Of a DNA stretch of 64,000 nt, positions 1 to 10,417 are shown one piece after another. The stretch lies in NCBI GenBank assembly GCA_005879315.1, contig VBLC01000071.1, positions 1 through 64,000 of the forward strand. The letters run 5' to 3'. Numbering within the stretch: the first letter of the stretch is position 1; each line of letters starts with the position of its first letter. The translations under genes were made by a program, and so were the position numbers. The notes below the pieces were generated by a model, which was not told the DNA's origin, ran no database searches, and worked only from the letters and a program-made list of their open reading frames with translations. The stretch comes from Deltaproteobacteria bacterium (lineage in GTDB: Bacteria > Myxococcota > Myxococcia > Myxococcales > 40CM-4-68-19).

Positions 1-978
1 GTCCTGGCCGACAGGCAGGTGCTCGCCGGCGGCGATGCGCAGCTGCAGCTGCACCAGGTCGAGGCCGGAGGTGGCCTCGGTCACCGGATGCTCGACTTGC
101 AGGCGCGCGTTCAGCTCGATGAAGTAGAACTCCTCGCCCACCAGCAGGAACTCGACGGTCCCGGCGTTGGCATAGCCGACGGCGCGCGCCGCTGCCAGGC
201 CGGCGTCGAGGAATTTCTGCAAGAGGCGCGGCTTGTCGGCGAAAGCGGGCGCCGGCGCTTCCTCCACCACTTTCTGGTGCCGCCGCTGGATGGAGCACTC
301 GCGCGCCCCGGCGGCGAGGGTGAGGTGGCCGTCGCCGAGGATCTGCACCTCGACGTGGCGGGGCCCCTCGAAGTAGCGCTCGAGATAGACCGCATCCTTG
401 CCGAAACTCTCCCGCGCGCGATCGCTGCAGGCGCGCAACGCCTTGAGCAGCTCCGGCTCGTCGCGCGCCACCTGCATGCCGATGCCGCCTCCGCCGGCGG
501 CCGCTTTGACCAGCAGCGGATAGCCCACCGACCCGGCTGCGGCGCGGGCGGCGAATTCGTCGCCGACGTGCCCTTCCGATCCGGGCACGACCGGCACTCC
601 CGCTGCGCGCATGACGGCGCGCGCCTGCGCCTTGTCCTTGAGCGCGCGCATCGCCTGCGGCGGCGGCCCGACGAAGACGATGCCCGCCTCGGCGCACGCC
701 TGGGCGAACTCGGCCTGCTCGGAGAGAAAGCCGTAGCCGGGATGGATCGCCTGAGCGCCCGTCTGCTTCGCCGCCGCGAGAATCCTGCTCGCGTCGAGAT
801 AACTCTCCTTCGCCGGCGAAGGACCGATCCGCACCGCTTCGTCGCAAACCTCGACGTGCAGCGCCTTCGCGTCGGCGTCGGAATGGACGGCGACGGTCTT
901 GATCCCCAGCGCCCGCGCGGCGCGCGCCACGCGGCAGGCGATCTCCCCGCGGTTGGCGATGAGGATCTTCCCGAACAC
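1..978 (-). CDS. Acyl-CoA carboxylase, biotin carboxylase subunit (5' part only)
   Basis: The minus strand encodes the N-terminal 326 residues of a biotin carboxylase; the gene continues past the left edge of the window. It begins with GTG at 978 followed by FGKILIANRGEIACRVARAA, the classic family start. It contains the ATP-grasp glycine-rich loop (AAAGGGGIGMQ) and the ELNARLQVEHPVTE active-site motif. The last visible residues (AAGEHLPVGQD) are typical of the alpha subunit of propionyl-, methylcrotonyl- or acetyl-CoA carboxylases. The enzyme carboxylates biotin using ATP and bicarbonate. Which acyl-CoA is the final substrate cannot be told from this part. The ethylmalonyl-CoA genes at 56-62 kb make propionyl-CoA a reasonable guess. 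No convincing Shine-Dalgarno precedes the GTG. Confidence 0.9.
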   Translation of the reverse strand, partial: MFGKILIANRGEIACRVARAARALGIKTVAVHSDADAKALHVEVCDEAVRIGPSPAKESYLDASRILAAAKQTGAQAIHPGYGFLSEQAEFAQACAEAGIVFVGPPPQAMRALKDKAQARAVMRAAGVPVVPGSEGHVGDEFAARAAAGSVGYPLLVKAAAGGGGIGMQVARDEPELLKALRACSDRARESFGKDAVYLERYFEGPRHVEVQILGDGHLTLAAGARECSIQRRHQKVVEEAPAPAFADKPRLLQKFLDAGLAAARAVGYANAGTVEFLLVGEEFYFIELNARLQVEHPVTEATSGLDLVQLQLRIAAGEHLPVGQD

Positions 979-1057
979 AGGGGCGCGCAGTCTACCGCAA
1001 GAAATCGCCACTGGCTGCGTTGACCAAGCGCGGACGGCGGATCTAGTCTCCGGCTCG

Positions 1058-1459
1058 ATGTCGGTGGCAAGAGCTAGATCGCGCGCGAGAAGGACGCGGT
1101 CGCAGGCGACGGTGGTCGACCTGTCGTCGGTGCGCGCGCAGAAGCGGCGCGAGCTGGCCGAGCGCCGCGTGCGCTCCGCGGTGGACGACAACCGCGCCGC
1201 GCTGGCGCGGCTCTTCAGCTCCGGCCTGATCTTCACGCAGAAGGGAGCGCGCGCGGGGCGCGATCTGTTGCTCGCGCATCAGTCGCTCTTGCGCGTGGTC
1301 GATCTCTTCGCGCGGCTGGTCGAGCCCTCGGCGCGCGACGATGCGGCATTGAAGCACCGGGCGGAGGAGGCCTTCTCCCAGCTCGACGCGCAGCTGGCGC
1401 GCGCGGCGCAGCTGACGGCGCGCACCGGGGAATTCCTCTCGGGCCGCAGCCGGGAGTGA
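1058..1459 (+). CDS. Hypothetical protein, small and helical
   Basis: This encodes 133 residues that I do not recognise. The N-terminus is very basic (MSVARARSRARRTRSQ). The rest is predicted almost wholly alpha-helical, with heptad-like stretches rich in Leu, Ala, Arg and Glu, ending TARTGEFLSGRSRE. There is no signal peptide, membrane segment or cysteine motif. It is divergent from the carboxylase gene, with 79 bp between the two starts. The ATG at 1058 is preferred over upstream in-frame starts because those would overlap the divergent gene. A nucleoid or regulatory role is possible for such a basic helical protein, but nothing in the sequence proves it. Confidence 0.5.
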   Translation: MSVARARSRARRTRSQATVVDLSSVRAQKRRELAERRVRSAVDDNRAALARLFSSGLIFTQKGARAGRDLLLAHQSLLRVVDLFARLVEPSARDDAALKHRAEEAFSQLDAQLARAAQLTARTGEFLSGRSRE

Positions 1460-1497
1460 TCGGGTGACCGCAGCAGCAGGCCGACGGTCCAGTGGCC

Positions 1498-2052
1498 ATG
1501 ATTCTGGCCGCTGCCCTGTTGCTCGCAGCCGCTCCGGCGGAGTGGCCTGAGGATTCAGGCCCGGCGGGGCACATCGGCATCGGCGTAGGCATTGGGAGCG
1601 CATATGGCGGTGCGGGCGCGCATCTCGAGCTCGGCGTCGGCAGCTTTGCTCTCTACGGTGGCATTGGACTGACGCTCGCGCTGTTTGATTACAAACGAGT
1701 CCTTCAGCAAGTGGATGGCAGCTCCCCGCCGCCCCTCTGCGGCGGCATTCGCTGGTACTCGGATCGGTTCTTCCTCTCTCTCAACGCCGCGCGGGCAACC
1801 GTCGATTACCACTACGACGGATCTGTCCCGACTTCGATGCTGATGCATGGAAGCCTGTTGACGTTTGCAGCCACCTTCGGGAAGCGCTGGCGTTGGGGCG
1901 TCTACTCTCTGGAGCTCGCTCTCGGAACCGGCGTCGCCCGGGCGGAAAACCCGGGCAACGGCACCGAGTTCGGACCACCGCCTGGCACGGCACCGTCTGT
2001 GTCCATCTACCCGATCCTGGATTTGTCCATGGCGGTTGGCCTGGGAATCTGA
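1498..2052 (+). CDS. Hypothetical secreted or outer-membrane protein
   Basis: This encodes 184 residues of unknown function. It opens with a short signal-peptide-like stretch (MILAAALLLAAAPAEW). Alternating glycine- and aromatic-rich beta segments follow (HIGIGVGIGSAYGGAGAHLE; SFALYGGIGLTLALF; WRWGVYSLELALGTGV), and it ends LSMAVGLGI, as in small outer-membrane beta-barrels. A GTG two codons upstream (1492) is an alternative start. Third-position GC looks lower than in neighbouring genes (for example ttt gat tac aaa cga), which may mean recent acquisition or weak codon selection. No partner gene hints at a role. Confidence 0.55.
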   Translation: MILAAALLLAAAPAEWPEDSGPAGHIGIGVGIGSAYGGAGAHLELGVGSFALYGGIGLTLALFDYKRVLQQVDGSSPPPLCGGIRWYSDRFFLSLNAARATVDYHYDGSVPTSMLMHGSLLTFAATFGKRWRWGVYSLELALGTGVARAENPGNGTEFGPPPGTAPSVSIYPILDLSMAVGLGI

Positions 2053-2139
2053 TCGTCGCCCGCGCTCAGGATGTCCGCCCTTTCAAGTTGGAGGGCACTC
2101 CCTTCTGCTGGCGCGATCGTCGGCGTGGTCGTGAGCGTA

Positions 2140-2166
2140 GACGGCGACGGCGACGGCGACGGCGAC
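2140..2166. repeat. GACGGC hexanucleotide tandem repeat
   Basis: Four perfect copies of GACGGC plus GAC lie in the intergenic stretch between the beta-barrel-like gene and ftsZ (2053-2319). Read on the plus strand they would encode an Asp-Gly repeat, and on the minus strand Pro-Ser. No supported gene covers them. Such short-period repeats are common in high-GC myxobacterial intergenic DNA and may vary in copy number. Confidence 0.75.
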
Positions 2167-2291
2167 GTGGCCGTGGGCGTCTCAAAGGGCACGTGAATAG
2201 CGGATATTCTTCCATCACTCTGCGCCAACGATCTCCGCCGTTGCGAGCCCGGCGCTACTCGTAGAATCACCGCCGCCGCAGCAGCCGCAGC

Positions 2292-2311
2292 GCGCGCCTT
2301 CTCCGGCGCGC
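2292..2311 (-). terminator. GC-rich hairpin just after ftsZ, possible terminator
   Basis: A perfect 7-bp stem (GCGCGCC / GGCGCGC) with a 6-base loop starts 8 bases beyond the ftsZ stop, at the end of the dcw cluster. No T-tract follows on the minus strand, so it is not a canonical intrinsic terminator. Its position suggests transcript 3'-end formation or protection. Confidence 0.35.
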
Positions 2312-2319
2312 CCCGAACC

Positions 2320-3579
<1,260 letters not shown>

Positions 3580-3611
3580 CCGTCAGGACCTCCGGTCGAA
3601 TTCGTTTGAAC

Positions 3612-4838
3612 TCAAAAGAGCTCGCGGACCCAGCCGAGCAGCCGCTCCTTGATCGAGCCGCCCTCGTAGCTGAGCGGGCGGCGGGAGCCTTCCCTGGCCT
3701 GGCGCGCGCCGTAGAGGAGCAACCCGACCACCGTGGCGTGCTGCGGGCTCTTGACGACGTCGATGAGGCCGCCGATGCCCCGCGGCATTCCCCGCCGGAC
3801 CGGCAGGCCGGTGACTTCCTCGGCGAGCTCCGGCATGCCGTGGAGCAGCGTCGAGCCGCCCGTCAGCACGACGCCGCTGGCGAGCAAGTCCTCCTGCCCC
3901 GCCTTCTGGATCTCGCGGTGCACCAGCTGGAACAACTCCTCGACGCGCGGCTCGATGATCTCGCAGAGGATGCGCCGGTTGAGCACGCGGGGCGCGCGGC
4001 CGCCGACGCTGGGCACCTCGATGGTGTCGTCCCGGTCGAGCGTCGAGCCCTGCGCGCTGCCGAACTTGATCTTGATCTTCTCCGCCTCGTGCATCGGCGT
4101 GCGCAGGCCAACCGCGATGTCGTTGGTCAGGTGATTGCCGCCCAGGGGAATGACGCTGGTGTGCTGGATCGCGCCGCTGGAGAAGATGGCCACGTCGGTG
4201 GTGCCGCCGCCGATGTCGACCAACGCCACGCCCAGCTCCTTCTCCTCGTCGGCCAGCACCGCCTCGGCGCTGGCGAGCGGCTCGAGCACGATGTCGCTCA
4301 CCTGCAAGCTGGTCTTGGCGCAGCACTTGACGATGTTCTGCGCGCTGGAGACGGCGGCGGTGACGATGTGCACCTTCGCTTCCAGGCGCACGCCGCTCAT
4401 GCCGAGCGGCTCGCGGATGCCATCCTGCTCGTCGATGATGTACTCCTGGGGGAGGACGTGGAGGATCTCGCGGTCCTGGGGGATGTTGATGGCCCGCGCC
4501 GCGTCGAGCACGCGCTCGATGTCGCCCGCCTTCACCTCTTTGTCCTTCACCGCCACCACGCCCTGGGAGTTGAAGCCGCGGATGTGTCCGCCGGCGATGC
4601 CGGCGTAGACGGAATTGATCTGCGCGCCGGCCATCAGCTCGGCCTCCTCGACGGCGCGACGGATGGAGGCGACGGTGGCCTCGATGTTGATCACCACCCC
4701 TTTGCGCAGGCCGCGCGAGGGATGCGTGCCGATGCCGATCACGTCGATGCCATCGGGCCTCAGCTCGCCGACGATGCAGCAGATCTTGGTGGTGCCGATG
4801 TCCAGTCCGACGATGATCTCGGTCCTTTTCTGAGCCAT
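3612..4838 (-). CDS. ftsA: Cell division protein FtsA
   Basis: Actin-like ATPase of 408 residues that tethers FtsZ to the inner membrane and recruits later divisome proteins. The phosphate-binding start EIIVGLDIGTTKICCIVGE, the central VALVDIGGGTTDVAIF motif and the adenosine-binding VLTGGSTLLHGM motif are all present. The C-terminus (GSIKERLLGWVRELF) is the expected membrane-targeting amphipathic helix. The start at 4838 (MAQKRTEI) is chosen over longer in-frame options because of the family start and a GAGGTAG Shine-Dalgarno upstream. It begins 5 bases after the ftsQ stop. Confidence 0.97.
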   Translation of the reverse strand: MAQKRTEIIVGLDIGTTKICCIVGELRPDGIDVIGIGTHPSRGLRKGVVINIEATVASIRRAVEEAELMAGAQINSVYAGIAGGHIRGFNSQGVVAVKDKEVKAGDIERVLDAARAINIPQDREILHVLPQEYIIDEQDGIREPLGMSGVRLEAKVHIVTAAVSSAQNIVKCCAKTSLQVSDIVLEPLASAEAVLADEEKELGVALVDIGGGTTDVAIFSSGAIQHTSVIPLGGNHLTNDIAVGLRTPMHEAEKIKIKFGSAQGSTLDRDDTIEVPSVGGRAPRVLNRRILCEIIEPRVEELFQLVHREIQKAGQEDLLASGVVLTGGSTLLHGMPELAEEVTGLPVRRGMPRGIGGLIDVVKSPQHATVVGLLLYGARQAREGSRRPLSYEGGSIKERLLGWVRELF

Positions 4839-4843
4839 GCCGG

Positions 4844-5635
4844 CTACCTCTGCTGGGCAAGGGTTGCGGCGGCCAGATCGGGGCGCGCCGGATTGTCGAG
4901 ATCGATGCGGGCCGCGCGCTCTCCGCGCCGGGCCAGGGCCGCGCGCACCTGCGCGAGGCGGCGCAGCTTGAGCGACAGGTCGCCGCTGCCGAGGCGGACT
5001 TCTTGAAGGCGGTCGCCGTCTCGGGCGAAGAGCGTCGTGCCCTCGTCGAGGCGCACCTCGGCGAGCGCGCCGATGGCGAAACCCGCCGCGCGCCAGGCGT
5101 CGAGCAGGTGCAGCGATTTCAAGAGCCGCAGCGGATCGCGCACCTGGCCGCTGAGGAGCGGCAGGGCGAGGTGGTCGCGCGGCTCGGCGCGCTTGAAGAG
5201 CCGTCCTTCCTCGTCGAGAAGGTAGAGCTGCTCGAGCTGCACCAGCGCAGCCGGACGATGCTCGAGGATGGTGACCTCGACGGCGTCGGGCAGCCGCCTC
5301 TCGAGGAGCGCAGAGACCACCCAGGGGTGCGACTCGATCGCGCGCGCCGCCTGCGCGAGATCGATGACGAACAGGTTCTGACCGGGTGCAAGGCCGCTGC
5401 GCTCGCGCAGCTCGGCCTCGCTGGCATGGTCGAGCCCGCTGAAATGGATCTGCCGCAAGGCGAAGAGAGGCGAGCCGCTCGCCCAGCGCCACGAATGCCA
5501 GGCGCCGAAGCCGAGCGCCGCGCTGAGCAGCGCCGCGGCGAGAGTGCGCAGCGTGGCGTCGAGAGCAGCGTGAATCCCGGAGGGCGTCTGGCTTCTGCGC
5601 AGCGCCGCCACCGCCTGCGGATCGAAGGGCCTCAT
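4844..5635 (-). CDS. ftsQ: Cell division protein FtsQ
   Basis: This encodes 263 residues of the bitopic divisome protein that links early and late division proteins in the periplasm. There is a short cytoplasmic tail, one membrane segment at about 31-50 (LAAALLSAALGFGAWHSW), then a POTRA domain starting at the typical LFALRQIHFSGLDHASEAEL. The FtsQ beta-domain includes SHPWVVSALLERRLPDAVEV and the EHRPAAL motif. Its ATG overlaps the murB stop in an ATGA junction (5632-5635), so the two are probably translationally coupled. Confidence 0.92.
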   Translation of the reverse strand: MRPFDPQAVAALRRSQTPSGIHAALDATLRTLAAALLSAALGFGAWHSWRWASGSPLFALRQIHFSGLDHASEAELRERSGLAPGQNLFVIDLAQAARAIESHPWVVSALLERRLPDAVEVTILEHRPAALVQLEQLYLLDEEGRLFKRAEPRDHLALPLLSGQVRDPLRLLKSLHLLDAWRAAGFAIGALAEVRLDEGTTLFARDGDRLQEVRLGSGDLSLKLRRLAQVRAALARRGERAARIDLDNPARPDLAAATLAQQR

Positions 5636-6668
5636 GGCTGCACCCGGAGGAAGGAGTTTTTGCCGTCGCCCAGATCGACTGCCGGCGGGGGCATCGATGC
5701 CACGCAGACGAGACCGACGTGATGCGTCCGCAGCTCGGGCGGGAGCGGCGGATCGAAGCTGCCCACCAGCTTCACTTCCGGCTTCAGCTCGACGCCCGCC
5801 TTCGCCAGCACGGTCTCGCGGGCGAGAGCGATCAATTCGATCACCTCCGCCGCCCGGGCGTTGCCGAGGTTGACGATGAAGTTGGCGTGCCGCTCGCTGA
5901 TCTGCGCGCCGCCCTGCTTCTTGCCCTTGAGCCCGGCGCTCTCGATCAGGCGGCCGGCGAAATCTCCCGGCGGATTGACGAAGACCGAGCCGGAGTTGGG
6001 CTGCTGGAGCGGCTGCGTCTGCCGCCGCCGCTCGACGTCGGCCTTGGCGGCGCGCTGCTGCTCGACGACCTCCGCATCCGAGCCGCGGCGGATCCTGCAG
6101 CGCGCGCGGGTGAGCACCGCGCCGCGGGGCAGCTCGCAGTGGCGGTAGGAGAGGCGCAGGTGGCGCGCTTCGATCCACTGCAGGCCGTCGGGCAAGGCGA
6201 CTTCGGCGGCGAGCAGATGATCGGCCATGCATCCGGAAGGCGTCCCGGCGTTCATGGCGACGAGGCCGCCGACGGTGCCGGGAATTCCCGCCGCCCAGGC
6301 GACGCCGACGCCTCGCTGCTCTTTCGCCAGCGAGAGAAAGCGGGCGATGGGAGCGCCGGCTCCTAGCGTGACGATGACGTGATCGCCGCCCTCCTCCACT
6401 TCTTCGGCGGCGAAGTCTTGCGCGAGACGAAGCACCGCGCCCTCGACGCCCAGGTCGCCGACGATGGTGTTGGCTCCGCCACCGAGGGAGAACCAGCCCA
6501 CGCCGGCCGCGGAGAGAGCGCGCAGCACCTCGACGAGCGCGGCCGGATCGCACGGCCGCACCCAGAGCCTTGCCGGACCGCCCACGCGGACGCTGGTGCG
6601 CTGCGCGAGCGGCTGCTGCTCGAGCACCTCGCCCCGTGCGGCTCTGCGCAGCTCTTTGAGCAAAGCGC

Positions 6669-6672
<4 letters not shown>
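5632..6672 (-). CDS. murB: UDP-N-acetylenolpyruvoylglucosamine reductase MurB
   Basis: FAD-dependent enzyme of 346 residues that reduces UDP-GlcNAc-enolpyruvate to UDP-MurNAc. Visible motifs are the FAD-binding GGGANTIV and [15 protein letters not shown], the Tyr-Arg of LSYRHCELP, the proton-donor serine loop [19 protein letters not shown] and the C-terminal glutamate in KPEVKLVG. The reading frame enters directly from murC. The likely start is TTG at 6672 overlapping the murC TGA (TTGA), with GGAG 8 bases upstream inside murC. No ATG or GTG fits better. No ddl gene lies between murB and ftsQ. Confidence 0.93.
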
Positions 6673-8042
<1,370 letters not shown>

Positions 8043-8069
8043 CTGGGAAGCCCTCCCTCCACGCTAGCG

Positions 8070-8099
8070 AATGTACTCGATTCGATCTCCGATAATCAA
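8070..8099 (-). promoter_or_regulatory. Candidate internal promoter upstream of murC
   Basis: On the minus strand TTGATT (8099-8094) and TACATT (8075-8070) are separated by 18 bases. They lie within a locally AT-rich gap between murG and murC, just ahead of the murC GTG. Each box matches four of six sigma-70 consensus bases. This is sequence inference only. Confidence 0.35.
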
Positions 8100-8105
8100 T
8101 AGCGT

Positions 8106-9239
8106 CTATTTGCGCGCTTCGGGCAGGTGGCGCCCCTCGCGCACCAGCCGCTTGGAACAGAGCGAAACGCAGACGTCGGCGATCTCCCGGGCTGCTTCGG
8201 GGCGGCCCAACAGGCCGCTGGCGCGAGACATCTTGCGGAGGCGCTCGCGGTCGCCTTCCAGACCGCGCAGCTCCTGCGCCAGCCGATCGCCGGTCAGATC
8301 CTTTTCGGGAAGCAGCAGCGCGGCGCCCGACTGGACCAGCGAGTGCGCGTTCACCGTCTGGTGATCGTCGGTCGCGAAAGGGAACGGAACCAGCAGGGCG
8401 GGCTTCTTGCAGACGGTCAGCTCGGCGATGGTCGTCGCGCCGGCGCGGCAGACGAGGAGGTCCGCTCCGGCGTAGGCGCGCGCCATGTCGTCGATGAAGG
8501 CCACTGCCTGCGCTTGCAGACCGGTCGGGGCGAGGTTCTGGTAGCGCGCCGCGATGGCGTCGTAATCCTTCACGCCCGTCTGGTGGAAAAGCCGCAGGCG
8601 TTTGCCGATCTGCGGCGCGAGGATCTCCATCGCCTCGACCACGCGCAGGTTGAGGATGTGCGCGCCCTGCGAGCCGCCGGTGACGAGGATGGAGAGCCTC
8701 TCCTCCGGGACCTTGGTGTGCAAGTAGTTGTCGAGGAAGGCGCGGCGGATGGGATTGCCGAGCAGGTGCGTGCGCGCGGGCGGAAAGCCGCTGCGCGCTT
8801 CCTCGAAGGCGATGAAGATGGCGTCGGCGAACCGGCCCAGCACTTTGTTGGTGAAGCCGGCGAGCGCGTTCTGCTCCTGGATGGCGATGGGGATCCGCCT
8901 GAGCCAGGCCGCCAGCACGACAGGGCCGCTGGAGAATCCGCCCACGCCCACGACCACGTCGGGATCGAACTTGCGCAGGATCCGCTTGCTCTGCCAGAGC
9001 GCGCGGGGCAGGCGGAACATTCCTTTGACGAAGCCGAACGCGCCCACGCGCTTCAGCGGTCCGACGTCGATCAATTCGAGCGGATATCCAGCCTTGGGCA
9101 CTTCGCGCGCCTCGATGCCGCGGGCCGAGCCGACGAAGAGCACGTCGTTGCGCGGATGGCGGGTCTTCACCTCTTCCCCCAGCGCCAGGCCGGGAAAGAG
9201 ATGGCCGCCGGTGCCTCCGCCGGCGATGAGCAGCCTCAT
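8106..9239 (-). CDS. murG: UDP-GlcNAc: lipid I GlcNAc transferase MurG
   Basis: Peripheral membrane glycosyltransferase of 377 residues that converts lipid I to lipid II. The N-terminal GGGTGGHLFPGLAL loop, VVGVGGFSSGPVVLAA, the IQEQNALAGFTNK segment and the C-terminal donor site (CRAGATTIAEL, PFPFATDDHQTVNA) are all family hallmarks. The ATG at 9239 overlaps the ftsW stop (ATGA). The start is fixed by the MRLLIAGGGTGGH motif, although the frame is open much further upstream. Confidence 0.97.
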   Translation of the reverse strand: MRLLIAGGGTGGHLFPGLALGEEVKTRHPRNDVLFVGSARGIEAREVPKAGYPLELIDVGPLKRVGAFGFVKGMFRLPRALWQSKRILRKFDPDVVVGVGGFSSGPVVLAAWLRRIPIAIQEQNALAGFTNKVLGRFADAIFIAFEEARSGFPPARTHLLGNPIRRAFLDNYLHTKVPEERLSILVTGGSQGAHILNLRVVEAMEILAPQIGKRLRLFHQTGVKDYDAIAARYQNLAPTGLQAQAVAFIDDMARAYAGADLLVCRAGATTIAELTVCKKPALLVPFPFATDDHQTVNAHSLVQSGAALLLPEKDLTGDRLAQELRGLEGDRERLRKMSRASGLLGRPEAAREIADVCVSLCSKRLVREGRHLPEARK

Positions 9240-10417
9240 CGCCGCGCTCCTGCGCCGCGCTGGAGGAAGCCGCCCGGCCCGCCGCTGACCGAGAGCAACA
9301 ACCCGGCCGCGAAGGAGGAAGTGACGACGCTGGTCATTCCATAGGAGAGGAACGGCAGCGCCATCCCCTTGGTCGGGAGCAATGCCAGCGCCATTCCGGC
9401 ATTGACGAGCGCTTCCAGAGAAAAGAGCAGCGTGACGCCGAGCGCGAGCCAGCAGCCGAACGCGTCGGAGGCTGCGTAGGCGGACTTGAGGCCGCGCCAG
9501 AGGACCACGGCGAAGAGCACCAGCACGGCGGCCACGCCGGCGAAGCCCAGCTCCTCGCCGATGATGCTGAGGATGAAGTCCGTATGAGCGGCGGGGAGGA
9601 AAAAGAGCTTCTGGTGGCTGTCGCCCAGGCCGACGCCGAAGGAGCCGCCCGCGCCGAAGCCGAGCAGCGACTCGACGGTCTGGTAGCCGTGACCCTGCGG
9701 GTCCTTCCAGGGATCGAGGAAGGTGAGCACCCGCTGGATGCGATAGGGCGAGCGCCAGACGAGCAAGGCCAGCACCGGGGCGGTTGCCGCGCCGAGACCG
9801 AGCAGCCAGCTCAGGCGCACGCCGGCCGCAAAGAGCAGCGCGACGGTGAGGACGCCGAGGACCACGGTGGTGCCGAAATCCGGCTCGAGCAAGAGGAGGA
9901 TGGTGAAGAGCCCGAGCACTGTTATGTGCGGCAAGAAGCCCACCGAGAAGACGCGGATGCGGTCCTGCTTCCTTGCCAGCGAGCGCGAAAGCCAGAGCAC
10001 CAGGGAAATCTTGGCGATCTCGCTCGGCTGGAAGATGAGCGAGCCGAGCTTCATCCAGCGCCGCGCGCCGCCCGCAGCGTGGCCCAACCCAGGGAACTGC
10101 AAGAGGACGAGCAGCGCCAGGGAGAGGATCACCAGCGGCACGGCCAAGGGCTCGAAGCGGCGATAGCCGACGCGCATGACGAGCAGCACCACCGCGACTC
10201 CGGCCGCTGCCGCGCCGGCCTGGCGCTTGAAGAACCAAAGGCCGTCGCCGAGCCGCGCGCCGGCGTAGACGGCCGAGGCGCTGTAGACCATCACCACGCC
10301 GAGCATGAGCAGGAGAAGGACCGCGCCGAGGAGCACGGGGTCGTAGCGCAAGATCGGCCGCAGCGCGGAGTCGCGCTGGCGCTGCACCCGCATCCCCGCG
10401 GCGGCCGAAAGGCTCAT
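9236..10417 (-). CDS. ftsW: Lipid II polymerase FtsW (SEDS family)
   Basis: Polytopic inner-membrane protein of 393 residues with about ten hydrophobic segments. It is the SEDS-family peptidoglycan glycosyltransferase that works with FtsI at the septum. Recognisable motifs are GGARRWMKLGSLIFQPSEIAK, the LLLLEPDFGTTVVL segment carrying the catalytic acidic residue, HTDFILSIIGEELGF, and the C-terminal LPFLSYGMTSVV. The ATG at 10417 overlaps the murD stop by four bases. A basic cytoplasmic N-terminus (MRVQRQRDSALRP) precedes the first membrane helix. Confidence 0.96.
   Translation of the reverse strand: MSLSAAAGMRVQRQRDSALRPILRYDPVLLGAVLLLLMLGVVMVYSASAVYAGARLGDGLWFFKRQAGAAAAGVAVVLLVMRVGYRRFEPLAVPLVILSLALLVLLQFPGLGHAAGGARRWMKLGSLIFQPSEIAKISLVLWLSRSLARKQDRIRVFSVGFLPHITVLGLFTILLLLEPDFGTTVVLGVLTVALLFAAGVRLSWLLGLGAATAPVLALLVWRSPYRIQRVLTFLDPWKDPQGHGYQTVESLLGFGAGGSFGVGLGDSHQKLFFLPAAHTDFILSIIGEELGFAGVAAVLVLFAVVLWRGLKSAYAASDAFGCWLALGVTLLFSLEALVNAGMALALLPTKGMALPFLSYGMTSVVTSSFAAGLLLSVSGGPGGFLQRGAGARR

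Noticed and set aside
2007-2270. A minus-strand 87-residue frame covering the GACGGC repeat (Pro-Ser repeats)
   Set aside because: It overlaps the end of the gene at 1498-2052, lacks a convincing ribosome-binding site and is mostly repeat-encoded.
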